DNA from: Globodera rostochiensis
Taxonomy: Eukaryota > Nematoda > Chromadorea > Rhabditida > Heteroderidae
Length of the DNA: 64,000 nt
Direction: 5' to 3'
Assembly (NCBI GenBank): GCA_018350325.1
Contig: JAEVLN010000021.1
Location: forward strand, 62,001 to 126,000
The notes under the pieces are model-generated. The model saw only the letters and a program-made list of their open reading frames with translations, searched no databases and had not been told where the DNA came from. Below, in pieces: positions 34,185-46,416 of the stretch; positions within the stretch are counted from its first letter, which is position 1, and each line of letters starts with the position of its first letter. A program made the position numbers and the translations under genes.

Positions 34185-37100
34185 ATTTAATTTTGTAATT
34201 TACAATTGCTAAATTAATTTATCTGTAAGCTTTTTAAAATTAAATTATATTTTTGGATTATATTTATTAAGTGGCTGATAGATATTATTTGTAACTAATT
34301 TCAACACCGTATTATGCTATAATTATTTTTCCAGGAAAAGACATATATACACAAATAATTATATTTGCTGAATTCTTAAGCTTTTTTTGCATTTCATTAA
34401 AATATATATTTTAAATAAAACTTGTGTTGTTTTATTGCAATTTGGCCGATGCACCAGCCCAACAATCGTCAATTCTCATGCCAATATTGTCTGACAAGAT
34501 TATATAATGAAATTTGAGTTTTTAAAATCTATTTTTTATTTGGTATTTTTTTACCTTAATTGGTTTATATTTCTGTAGGATTTGGTAAGCTGTTAAAAAT
34601 ATTAAAAAATAAATATTTATCTCGATTAATTATTTCAATTCACCCACATAAATGTTTAATAAAACATTTTCTTATCTGAAATACCATTATTTTAAATTTT
34701 ATTAACGTATTCTTTTTTGACCATTAAATTAATTGATTACAAATGATAGAATCTAAATTTCTTGTTTTAGTTGAGATATTGCTACTATTGAAAACTTGAG
34801 TTGCTAAACTTTATTTTTAGTCGAACCACGAGGTTAATTATATCTTCACTTTTAATCGTTTTTTTCAAGATGGGTATAATATTTAAATTTCAACCTTTTT
34901 AAAATAGTTTTATTAAAATTTGTTATGAAAATATATAATTATGAGGAAAGTGATCTTTCAATAAATAGACTTTTTTAACGCGTTGGTGATTATGTAGTAT
35001 TTAAATCGCACTCAGAGGTATCAAATAAAAACTGGTTATACAAAAGTCGATGCAATATATTATTGCATATTATTTAAAAAGGTTTAGGCTTACGTAATAC
35101 TAAAACAAAAAGCCATGAAACAAAACATAACTAATTTGCCGTAGTGGGCACGCGCCGGAAATTTGTGTACTACGGAATTTTACGTTTTTATAAAATAAAA
35201 ACAAAATTTCAAATTATTTTTCATTTAAATTGGCTATAATCAGATTAAAACATTTTTTCCTTATATATGCAATTTTATGAAGGTATAATATATGTGATGT
35301 ATCACATAAGTGTTTAAATATATGTTAGGTAATCATAGTATTTAACGGGTCAGAGTCAAAGTATAATTCAAATAAAATGTGCGGCTGCAGCTTCCGGAAA
35401 GCATTCTTTAATGTATTATTTTTAAAAAAGCACATAAATTAAAATTACTATTCATCAGGATGACCCATTATTAATAAAATGCTTATAAATAAATTAATTT
35501 AAAATAATTGGAGCATAATATGCCCTCTATCTTACAAATAAGCTGAAAATTACATATTACTAACAGCATGATATTCAAAAATCACATCATCTGATTCCAT
35601 GTTTGTTTACAACTTCTTTTATACATGAATACAAAAATTGTATTAATTTATATCTAAATAAATGCAATAATTGTTAAATATCTTCTGTTGAATTAACAAT
35701 TTTTGTGAAAATATAGGAAAATTGGAAACCATAATTTAACATATGCTTTTCACTAGAATCAAGGGATGGCCACGAAACGGAAAAAAAGAATTTATAATAT
35801 TTAAAATAAACAGCTTCGTCTTTAAAGAATTTTAGTATAAACGTTTACCAAATCAACAAAATCACTTTATTAAAACTGTAAAGCTTAAAGCATAATAATA
35901 ATTATCATAAAAATGTTTAAAGTTTTGTTTAAAATTGTCAAAAACGATGAACAGATTTATCTCATCAATGTTATACAAAATAATACTCCAAGACTTCAGC
36001 TTATGGCCATAAAAAGACACAAAATTATTAGGTAAAAAATCCAAAAAAAAAATCAATTAAAATAATTTTTTTAATCAAATGAGCCGCCGAGGGCCTATAC
36101 AGGGTAGGCCATAACAATTGTTGGCAAGATGGCCTCCCGAAAACAGCCACAAAATGAATGGAAAGCGTTACCGAGTTAATTGAATGATTTTTTACAATAA
36201 ATTAATATAATATTTTAAGAAGTTGCGAAATTATATTTAATCTATAGAAATTTATGTTTTTAAAAGAAGACGTTGTACATGAAAGAACAAACAAAAAAAT
36301 TACACGGCGCATAGCTGGGGAATGAAAGATTTCAACGGTTTCTTCGACGATATGGTCTTAAGCTGAACTTCCTAAATGGTTTGGAAGTATGTGGTATCCA
36401 TAAATAAATAAAGATACACATACAAAAACAAAATTAAGTAAAATAGATATTAAAATTACCCAAACCTTTTATTACTGCATAAAAATTTGTTTGTTAATAC
36501 AAACAGACAAAATCTTTTAATTAAAAATCCAAATTAGAATGAAAAGAAAAACTAAAAGCGAATTAAAAGCATAAAAGGTAAAAAATATTATTTTATTCAT
36601 TTTTTTTTAATAAATATACAAATCCTGAGGCTTCGAAAGCTCATTATAAAATCCCAATGAATATTTACTAAAATATATAAATAATGACTTCTGTCAAAAA
36701 GTAAAACACATCAAATGATTGTAAATTCAAATTTGAAAAACAATTAAAAATTCGAATTACGTGTACGGCGGCACCTACCTATGTTAAAGAAAAATAAATA
36801 ACATACGGTAAATTAATTAAAAAGAAGAGATTTATAAAAGTAATCTTTTCCAGATTGCATTATTTATTTTGAATATGAATTTATTCTATAAAAAAATAGC
36901 AAACAAACCAATAGAAAAAATTAAATTTAGGAAGTCTAGATTAAATTAATAAAATTAAAACCAATCTTAAATAAATTTTTAATAAAAAAATTACGACCAA
37001 ACCTACCTTATTTAATTATAAAGAAACCACGAGTCTAAATTAATTTATAGTAAGTTTTTTGTATAGATTAAATTAGTAAATTAAAAACATTCTAAAATAA

Positions 37101-37189
37101 ATGCAATATAATAAATTTTCTAAAATATTAATGTTGCAAACGTATAATAAATGGAAAAAAGTGTATAAATAAATATTTCATCCGCATCC
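34185..37189. other. AT-rich stretch, A-rich from about 35.0 kb
   Basis: Open plus-strand islands: 35135-35239, 35329-35442 (after ATGTTAG), 35743-35835 (ATG-started), 36106-36177 (GKMASRKQPQNEWKALPS) and 36315-36386. The last has CATAG before and GTATGT after, reads LGNERFQRFLRRYGLKLNFL then NGLE, and is the best of these. All are short and unconfirmed. Confidence 0.4.
36315..36386 (+). CDS. Candidate internal exon with GTATGT donor
   Basis: A 72-base exon, exactly 24 codons, between TAG and GTATGT, encoding a basic helix-like peptide (ERFQRFLRRYGLKLNF). G by codon position does not help. It sits on the A-rich strand. Function unknown. Confidence 0.3.
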
Positions 37190-37545
37190 GGTCCGAAAGT
37201 CGAATTGTACGAAGGTCGAAAGTGTTGTAACTTTCTTCAACCTAAACCGATTAGGTCGAACATTATACCAAATGAAAGCTTGCGATGAGTTAGAGTTATC
37301 ATTAAGTTAAAGCTAAGTGATGGATAATGCTTAAAAAAGTTATGGGCAAATAAGTGAAAACTCCAAAAACGCCATTTTTGGAGGTTTTTCGGCTATAACT
37401 TTTTCATAATTATCAGATCCCTTAGTTTTTGTTTATTATTTCTTTTCCTCATCGGGGCTTTCATGGGTTTAGGGTTAGAAAGTTATAAAGCATTCTAGAC
37501 CCAAACCCTTTCAACCTTCGGACCGGTAGCACTTTCATCAACGGA
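37190..37545. mobile_element. Imperfect palindromic (foldback) repeat
   Basis: Outer arms carry CATCCGGTCCGAAAGTCG and, from the right, CTACCGGTCCGAAGGTTGAA. Inner arms carry AAAAAAGTTATGG against CTATAACTTTTTCATAATTA. The centre is a hairpin, AACTCCAAAAA-CGCCA-TTTTTGGAGGTT. No coding frame. Confidence 0.65.
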
Positions 37546-37963
37546 TCTTAAATAAAATTGAATTAGTGAATCCTTTAGAAAACTCCATCTTTTTGTTTTT
37601 TAAAATTTTTAAAATTGGGTTTGTATAAACTCCTTCAATGGTTTGATTTAAAATATGAAAAACTAATATAAGACTAAATTAATTATTTTTAAAAGTTTTA
37701 TGCGGACACTAAAACTATTGATGCAGAATCCTTGGCATAATAAGTTATGTGATAACAAACAGGTATTATAAATAAAAATAAATCTGAATACGCAAAAGGC
37801 TCTTTATAGAAAAGACAATTCTAAACACTTTGTTTCTGAGTTTTATTTAAAAATTATTATTAATCTAACCTAATAAAAAATATTAAATTTTAATTAAAAA
37901 ACTTAAAACTTGATATCAGAAACATAAATGTCTTTTATAAAAATTTGCTAACCCAAACATAAA
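37546..37963. other. AT-rich spacer
   Basis: I see nothing supportable here. Confidence 0.6.
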
Positions 37964-38013
37964 CTGGCCATTATTCGGACTCAGCATTGGCCATTATTCG
38001 GCTCAGCTTTGAG
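37964..38013 (+). repeat. Two tandem copies of a GGCCATTATTCGG motif
   Basis: CTGGCCATTATTCGGACTCAGCA followed by TTGGCCATTATTCGGCTCAGC. The same core is at 2812 (TTGGCCATTACTCGGC) and 4173 (TTAGCCATTGCTCGGC), near the duplicated segments. Confidence 0.7.
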
Positions 38014-38060
38014 CACAAGCTTATCTTTCCTAGGGTTTGACTAAGAGGTGAAATAAACTT

Positions 38061-38435
38061 TCAACATAATTTAAATACATAGTTCGGATTTTTAGAAAAA
38101 AAATCTTTTATTATATCCAACTTAAACGGAATATCATCTGACCGTTGTGGCATTTTACCCTTTTCGGGGCACAGATTATTCTTGTTTTCTGCTGCTGTTT
38201 CTCCTTTGATCTGCAATCTAATATCATTAACATTAAATTCTTCATTGATTATTTTTACTTTCTGCTTTGTAGGTAGATAATCCTTCAAGGATTTTCTAGA
38301 TTTTAATAAAGTTCGATTGGCTGTTATAATTATTGTATAATTGGCATCATTATAACTAATTCTTATCAAAAAATGAAAGAAATTGAATAAACTGATATCA
38401 AATCTAATTTGATTAATTAAAATATTGTCTATTTT
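38061..38435 (-). CDS. Second-longest open frame (124 aa), unknown protein
   Basis: Open on minus from TAA (38436-38438) to TGA (38061-38063), with a TTG at 38369 and no early ATG, so probably an exon or decayed gene. It includes ISYNDANYTIIITANRTLLK, SRKSLKDYLPTKQKVKIINE, EFNVNDIRLQIKGETAAENK and DDIPFKLDIIKDFFSKNPNY: charged, soluble and protein-like. G by codon position is about 23, 12 and 16. The length is unlikely by chance in this composition. I do not recognise a family; Lys/Asn richness and one long frame would suit an old transposon protein. Confidence 0.5.
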   Translation of the reverse strand, partial: KIDNILINQIRFDISLFNFFHFLIRISYNDANYTIIITANRTLLKSRKSLKDYLPTKQKVKIINEEFNVNDIRLQIKGETAAENKNNLCPEKGKMPQRSDDIPFKLDIIKDFFSKNPNYVFKLC

Positions 38436-38438
38436 TTA

Positions 38439-39622
38439 TTTAAGAAGATTCAAAAAAAATTGATTAATGAATCTTTCTTTGCAGTACACGTATGTGTGTT
38501 TTTTAATAAGCCTACAAGGTTATTTTAATTTTTTCTTGCTGACTGAATTTTTCACTTTATTTAATAACTAACTTATTCATAATACTTTTAATTGTTTGGC
38601 TTGTTTTGTAATATTTCACTGTTTACATGAAGGGGCTTGGGTCGGGCGGGTGAGACTTATTAACATTGCTTTATATAACGGTTTTATTTATTGTTTCTTA
38701 ATTGCTGTAATTTTAGATAAAATTTTTATTCTATTAAATATGCTAGAAGAAAGTTTAATTCTTCTTTGATTCGGAACTTAAAGACTCTTAATTTGGTTTT
38801 GATCGCGTTTTTAATTGTTTTATTGCGATATTTTACATATAAATATTTTAAAAGCATTATTATTCAAAATGCGTTCTATTTGTGGAATACATTTTTATTC
38901 CATAACACTGTTTTTTTATAGAACTTCATGACAAAAAATCTTTATGTAAACTTTACAGATGCAGTATTTTAGTACTTTAAATCTATTTTTATTTTTTCCA
39001 ATGTGAATGCCACCGCGGTGGTGCATCTTGGTTTGGTGCCTTTTTCGCCCTCGCTTTTTCAAAAATTTAAGTTCAACCATTGATTTGCTAAAATTGTGCT
39101 AATTTGTAAGTATGCGTAAATTTATTAATCCAACGTATTTATATCGCTATGCTTTTATGTTTAATGGTGTTATGATATTTTGTAGATTTTTATTTCTTAT
39201 TCAATTTGAAGCATTTTAGATTAATCAACGAATAACGTTATATTTTATTTCAAAAAATGTGATTTGAGTAAACAAGATACCTTTTTTATTCTGTTATAAT
39301 TATATTTTATTTTTAATATTTCTTAATTTCGTAAAACGATTAATTGTTTTTACACGTTTTGACGCACTTTTTTGAAGATATTTAAAATTCTCGACGAATA
39401 AACTATTAAGGTGTATTTCAGGTTCAAAGATTCCAAAAAATGCCCCCTTTATTTAAAAATCATTCCATTATATTTTATTTTAAACATTTTCGAATTTATT
39501 ATTTCAAAATAACATTTTGGCGTGAATTCTTTTATGCGCATTTGTAATTTATTATTTTTTGTTTTTTAGAACAAGATGGGAATAAATAATCATTATTTAA
39601 TATAATATGATATGCCGATTCG
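38439..39622. other. T-rich stretch with one GC island
   Basis: The island at 38989-39066 is open on minus (KARAKKAPNQDAPPRWHSHW) and contains a perfect CCACCGCGGTGG palindrome. Too short to call. Confidence 0.45.
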
Positions 39623-39713
39623 TTAGCAGAAGATTTCATCGATTTTTCGGGGGGTAGGGAGGTTCACAGCACACAGCATCTTCAGTTCAATGGCCATTGC
39701 CTCCTGCAAAGAA
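39623..39713 (-). CDS. Candidate terminal exon with strong acceptor
   Basis: On minus TTGTGTTTCTTTGCAG precedes a frame reading EAMAIELKMLCAVNLPTPRK then IDEIFC and TAA (39623-39625). The acceptor is among the best in the window and G is low at codon position 2 (8, 3 and 7). The frame is also open upstream through the acceptor to an ATG at about 39749, so a 40-odd-codon unspliced ORF is the alternative. Function unknown. Confidence 0.4.
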
Positions 39714-42700
39714 ACACAATCAATTTTTGAATAATTGCGTCTCATTTTTTCATTTTATTCAGTAAAGCAAAAAATAAACCCAGAAAATGAATAAAGTCTA
39801 AAATATCAGATTAATTACATATTAGAATGGTTAAGTTTTTATTTACATTTTGTGGGTCAGTCTAAATAAATTCTCACCTTATTTTATTATTAATACCTAA
39901 TTATTTTGTTTTATTTTTTTTTATCCGTATTATTTTATTCTAACAAAAATAAACGCTCATAATTAAATGTATTAAGATTTGGAAATAAATTACTTCAAAT
40001 AATTAAAAACCAATAAGAAAGAATTGTTTTCATTGCAACAAAAGAATGGAGCTTGCGACCTTCAATGATGCTTCAAAATTATTAAAATAATTATGATTTA
40101 ATCCAAACAATAAATCTAAATATTTTACAAAAAATAAATCAACTCGAGGATGATCGGACAATGTAAACAAAGAGTTAGCAAAACGTGGAAATACACCTTT
40201 GAGCTGAAGAATATAGTTAAAACAAATCCAACGACAAAAATGTTTCTTTTATCATGTACAACGTCATTTTACTTTTTCAAAATCCTGCCCGACAAATCAC
40301 AACTTAGTATAAATTTAAATGTGTTTTAATTCTTAAAATTTTAAATTAAAAGAACACGAAATATGGACAAATTTTATAAGATTTCAAAAGTATTTGAGTA
40401 CGCAATTCATATATGGCGCCGTGACTAGGCGGGAATAAATAAAAAACGATTTGAAATTATAAAAGCTCATGTGAATATGATTAAAATTGTCTAGATTAAA
40501 TACCATTTTTAACGCTTAATGATTTACATGGATAAACAAAAATATTTGTTGACATCAAAAATCTATTGCATAGATTAAACAAGAATTATTAATAAATATA
40601 TTGATATGGTGCTGACGGATGAAGGAGAAATCGCAATTGTGTCAAGAAAACATGATTTTTAAAATATAAAAATTTAAATTTTAAAATATCTCATCAAATA
40701 TAATATTTATTTTTTGAAAGTTAAAAATAAATAAATTTAAAAAATTTATGCCAAACCTTTTGTTTGACCTGAATTGTCTTTTCAAGGAATGCTAAATGCC
40801 GAATCACAAGAAAATATTCACCTTTACGAGTATTTTCATTCAAAAAGACAAATAAAATTTTATCATAAAAGAATATGTGCATTAAATAAATGTTTTAAAC
40901 GATTTGATGATAAAAAACTAGTTGTAAAAAATAAATAAAATTTTTTTAATTAAATTTTATAAAAATACTTAAGTTTAACAAAGTTGTTATACAATTTAAT
41001 ATATTTTCTAGAATCAACGACTCAACATTGAGGGAGGAAACCACAAATAACGATTAACAAAGTTAGAAAAAAGTCAAAGTTTAAAAAGTGCTTTAAAGCA
41101 TTAATAGACGGCAGAGAACGGTGCAAATTAAAATATAAAAATTTAGAAAGGGTATTTATTTAATCTTTTAAAATGATGATAATATTAATTACAGGAAGTA
41201 TTCAATATTAAACTAAAACAATGCTTTAGAAATTACTTAAAATGCATATATGAGAAAAAATATGATGAAAAGGAAACAAATAAAAGCTTGCTTATCATAT
41301 TTGTTGACGCAAATGGAAGAACATCACGCTTGCTCATGAACTTGAAAGGGGCAATAATAATACTAAATATATGTGAATATTTAATTAAAAAGGAATGTAA
41401 AGTAATAAAACAGAAACACTACTATTATCTCAATTTAAAAAAATTAAATGCCATATAGTAAAGCTCAAACCTAAATTAAAATAAATATTTTAACACTTTA
41501 TTTCACAATAATCTCTGTTACAAAACATAAATTGGCGATTAAATAAAATAAAATAATGTTTAAAACGGTAAAGAAAAAATATTATAGTATAAACAAACAT
41601 TTCAATCAAAAGGACAATTTATGATTCGAACACCTATTCTAATTAGCTTGCATACATTGCTACTTTTGTACTAAATGGTACAGTCCAAACATGATTTTAG
41701 AAGGCAAGGAGCAAAGAATGCCAATATTTACAATAATAAATAAATATCAAAAGGTGCTTTTTAAAAGTTGTTCATATTTTCTTTGTATAAAGTTTATATC
41801 TTCCAAAAAGTAAGTCGCAAATCCTTATATTAAAATTTGTTTTAAAAACATTATAACAACTTTTAATTAATTTTTTGTGTTTCGGTTGAAATCGGCTTCC
41901 TTAATGCTGTTAATAAAAAATTTCACCAAATTTATTATAAAAATTCAAATAATGTGAATCAAATACATTTAATCTATACATATAACAACAATAAATTGTC
42001 AATTGTAGTGCTTGATACATTTGTATAAAAATAAAATGCATCCTTATAAATTTACGATTTTATGAAAATAAAATAATAGAAACTGTAAATTGCATAATTA
42101 TAAAAAAAAATAAAAGAACCAAAAAATAATATTATACTAAATTACTGGCCTTTAATATAAATGATGTTTTATTTTCTTACTAGTTTAGTTTTTAAAATTT
42201 AATGAATTCCTTTTTGTTGTGTAATTGTTGTTTATTATATGCGATTTAACTTGTGAAAGGTTAGTACGATTTTAATCAATTGTCTTATTTAAAAAATTTA
42301 AATAATAAATTTAAGGAATAAAATTTTTTCTCCACGGCGCGACTTCGCCACTGAAGAACTCGTCTGCTCTGTTATGTTATTGTTATTCATGCTGATTTAT
42401 CAGCATTGTTTATTTAATTAAATTATCGGCCATTTTTCATTTGTGTTGAAGCACTCAATTCCATAGGTTATGACAGAAAAGGATTCTAGTTTTTTACATT
42501 AAATGAATGACTAATTTTTAAAGTAAGGTGTTTCCTTTTAAAAATTTGTTTTGGTTGTTTTCAACAAAGTTCCCCTTTTATTTGATTTTATCAATAGTTT
42601 TAAGATCGGATATCTATTTTGTGTTTTTAAGTAATATAGAGTAATTTAGCTCAAAAATATATTGTTTCATGCGATGTCTTAGCAATTTAAACGTTTGCAC

Positions 42701-42999
42701 TGTCCCTCTTGTCGAGTAATACAATGCATATTTCATTAGGAAAATGTAGCTTCATTTTGACTTTGATGTTGGTGTTTAATTTTTAAGATATCACGGAATT
42801 CATCTTTCCTTTTCAATTGTTCTATGCTTTACTAAGTTCCGGTCTCCAACGAATTATTTAAATCTATAAAATTATTATTGTATGCAATTTGCTTCGAAAA
42901 AATTATTAATTATATAATTTTTCGAGTGTGAAACTTTAATTAATGCTTCGATGCAATATTTATGAATTTTATAAAACATTGAGACGAGAAAAACATTAT
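39714..42999. other. AT-rich stretch, A-rich 40.0-42.2 kb, then T-rich
   Basis: Plus-strand frames at 40007-40090 (NCFHCNKRMELATFND, with one C-x2-C pair) and 40150-40329 (59 aa from ATG) look protein-like, but G by codon position in the second is flat (6, 7 and 11). An island at 42325-42372 opens on minus. None called. Confidence 0.4.
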
Positions 43000-43290
43000 A
43001 AACACAACCATTCTGGGTCCAGTTGATAACCTTCAGACGAGAATTGACAAATTTAAAAATATAAGTCTCGGCCAACTGATTGAAGCCCCATGTATATTCG
43101 CTTTGCGTTGTGCTTCGCATTTTCCACCGAGATTTCAACATCCAGCTGTGTTTTCGCAACATTTATATTTTTAGGTCCTATTTATTTATCTCTGTAATAT
43201 TTTTAAGTATAAAATATTTTCAATCGCAAAATTAAATAATTGTTATATTATGGTTTAATTAATGTTATTTGACACCGACTTCAGTAGAAG
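43000..43290 (-). pseudogene. Inverted, diverged copy of the 11.5-11.9 kb segment
   Basis: On minus the sequence reads through ACATTAATTAAACCATAATA, AAAACACAGCTGGATGTTGA and GCGAAGCACAACGCAAAGCG, matching 11465-11620 and then 11800-11890, with the part between (about 190 bp) missing. A 95-codon minus frame (42875-43162) runs across the junction but mixes frames relative to copy A, so it is not a faithful gene. Orientation is opposite to copy A, 31 kb away. Confidence 0.7.
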
Positions 43291-44473
43291 GAACCGGTTG
43301 TACGGAATGACACGTTTAAGCCTTTAAATGTTAGTTAGTATTTGCAAAAAGATTTATAATATTACTAAAATTATAGTTATTATTTTAAAGATTATATATA
43401 TTTTTAAAACTTTTTTTCTCATTTTAAAAGGTGTCTTGCTTTTATGTAATTTTTGACAGGCTTTAATAAATAACAAAAAATTATTGGCTTAACATGGAAC
43501 ATATATGGATTTTATTTATCATTTTGCATTTATTTTGAATGTAATTTATATATGTATATTTAATTCTTTTAATTTGTAAAACTTGTCTTTATTTACTTAT
43601 TTGCTGCTGAATAGCTAACAAATAATTATTTTAAGCGTCTTTCGGAAATATTTTTTTAAATATAAAATTTGTTTGATTCTTTTGTTTTTGTTTTGTACGT
43701 GCCCTTTTTACCATTTCAATATTTATGTATGGATTTTATTTCATGTCCGAGTGGTGTATTATCCAATGTCCCAACGAATGTCCTGTTGACGTCTCACCTT
43801 AATTATTCTATCAATTTTTGATTAAAATAGGCTGGCCGTAATCCCGCTTTCGATCAGGTATATTGTTGTAATTTGCAAATTTAGCATTCATTTTAAATTA
43901 TATTGCATTTTTAATTTTCGAGTTTAATTAACTTTAATGCGCTGAATTTTTTTAAAATAATAATTGTTTATTTGTTTGATTATGACGTTTTTCCTGTTGT
44001 GTTTCTGCTTCATTAGTTTACCAATATTTAAGATAATTAATTCTAAAATTATCAAATAAATCTTCGATTCACTCTACTCAATACCAAATATTTGTGTTCA
44101 TTTGACGAATAACCCCTGCTTTTAAATATTTTTAAAATTGCGGTTTCATTATAAATCTTGATAAATCGTGTATAGAGCTCCTTACGCACCTCAACTTTAT
44201 GTTTTTGAATTAACTCATTATGAAGATTTATTATATTAACTCAAAGTTTCTCCTTTGTCTTCTGTATTTTCTTCTTTATAATTTTTCCTCATGCTTTGCA
44301 GTTATTTGTAATTTTTTAATGTTCCAGCAGGGCTGCTTCCGGGGTTAAATTAAACTGAAACCAAAAAGAAACTTCGATTTTCTTGGCTTACGAACGGGAA
44401 GACGCTTCCGCAAATCAGTGATGATCAACCCAGCTGTAGAAAACAAACTTCACTCGAGCTGATGAATATATTT
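43291..44473. other. T-rich stretch
   Basis: An island at 43740-43801 is open on plus from an ATG (MSEWCIIQCPNECPVDVSP) and also on minus, next to GTGAGACG. Undecided. Nothing else. Confidence 0.45.
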
Positions 44474-44656
44474 TTGTTATTATATTTTTATTTTACTGCT
44501 TGTTTGTATTTTCTTGAACAAATGATTTTTCCGATATCCAAAAAATTATTGAAGTAACTGTATACGCGCAGCATTAAATCAATTTAATTCCCGATATTTA
44601 TCTTTAAAGTTTTATTTTAATAGTATAATTATTGCAATTTTAAAGAGTTCGTTTAT
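44474..44656 (+). repeat. Interspersed repeat, copy 2
   Basis: Direct-orientation partner of 28378-28550, 16 kb away, with a few substitutions and a small insertion (TTTTATTTTAATAG). Confidence 0.8.
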
Positions 44657-46416
44657 GCTAGATTTTTGATTTTTCGGCATATTTCCAGATTGCTAAGACA
44701 TTATTTAACATATACAATTCATTACTAATAATTTTTTGGATTTTGATTAAAATGAATAATAAAAGGGCATTTAATGCAAGAGTGCTTAGGTCATTAGACT
44801 TTCAAATAGATTATTTTATTAAGTAATTTAAGCTTAAAATAATTTTACTCTTTTATTTTGATGACAATGTTTTTTTAAAAGCATTTCGTACAAATATTTT
44901 TAAAAATAGGATCTCGAAGTCCGTTGCTAAGTTATTTACATTATTATTCATCTAAATTATGGTAAACGGTGGCATCTTTTAATATAGCAATTAACGTTGA
45001 AGTTTTTATATTATTTGCAAGAACTATATTGAAAGTTCTGCCGTATTTTTATTTCGTTTTTTCCTATGTAATTAATCATATTATCTGTGATTAAAATCGG
45101 TCCCTATCTGTCTATGACAAATATCATAAATGACAGTTAACTCGCTTCCGGTCCGAATCCCACCCGTCCGAATCCCACCCAAGCCAAAAACAATAAATTA
45201 CGGGCTTTGCTGGCAACCAACCATAGCAATAAAAAGTGACTGCGATAAGCTCAGTAACAATTAAAAAAAAAAGACTAAATGGGTCAGCGTCAATTGTGCA
45301 GAAAAAAACTTGTTATTTACAAAAAATTGCTCTTGCTCAAAACCACATTAAATATTAAAAAAACATTCCAAATTACAATAAGTTAAGGCATAAAGTATAA
45401 ATAAAATATGGTGGTTGAGAAATGATAATTACATTAAAGAAATTAAAAAAATTAACAATTATTAATTTTAAATTGTTATTATAAATATTTAACGGGCACC
45501 TAAGTAATAATAAACAACATGAAATAAGTTTACAAAAACTGCAAATATAACTATGTAATTACACTAAAGTACAATGATTTTAGAAATATTTTAGCAATTG
45601 ACAGTTAAAAAGCTAATTAACAATAAAATAAATATTAGAATTGTCAGAATCAATATGCTAATCTCAATATTTATAAGTTTGCGAATAAGATAATCTGCTT
45701 TATTTTGTTTTCAAATATGCAAGTGCTTCACACGTTTATAAATAAATCTGATGTTATTTCTATTATAACTTTAAAAGAGGTCAATTTAAAAATTATTTTT
45801 TGTTTATATTCTTAAGTTTTTTAATAACGGTTTCGTTGGTTGAAAAAAGGCTTTCCGTCTCCTCACTTTTTTTTCAAGTCATCAATCCATGTTCATGTCT
45901 CTACTGATACGAGAAAAATTAAAATATAAATTAATTGTTTGAATTTAATAATTAAGATTTAAAGGGTAAAAGACGCCGAACATAAAACTTACAAAAATTT
46001 ATTGCATTAAACAAATAGCATAATTTTCTTAAATTTACTGTTAAAAAATATGATAGTCGCAAATTACTGATTTAATAAGATTTAAAAATCTTTTTTATTG
46101 TGCTGTAAATATGTATGTAGCTTATGTAAATAATCAGACGTGTTTGGTGAAAAAAATATTACTATTTATTATAAATCAAAACACACTAATGTTTCTTTTT
46201 ATTATTATTATTTTATGAGTGGTTCTAAATCATTAAGATAGATCAGATTTTATTTAAGAATTATAAATTAATTTTTCCATGTTTTATCAAAGACAATTGC
46301 TCGCTTGTCAGGATTTGATTGATCAAGCAACGTTGATCTGACACTTGCTTAGTCAGATTCGTATTAATAATTTAGTTCTTTAATTTATCAATAGACTCAA
46401 AAATATGCTAGTCAGT
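44657..46416. other. AT-rich stretch with a CCGAATCCCACC doublet
   Basis: At 45151-45181 GTCCGAATCCCACCC occurs twice in tandem. Composition changes from T-rich to A-rich near 45.15 kb and back near 46.1 kb. No gene seen. Confidence 0.5.

Noticed and set aside
40007..40090. AN1-type zinc finger (CFHCNKR).
   Set aside because: Only the first Cys pair is present; none of the later Cys/His ligands follow before the stop.
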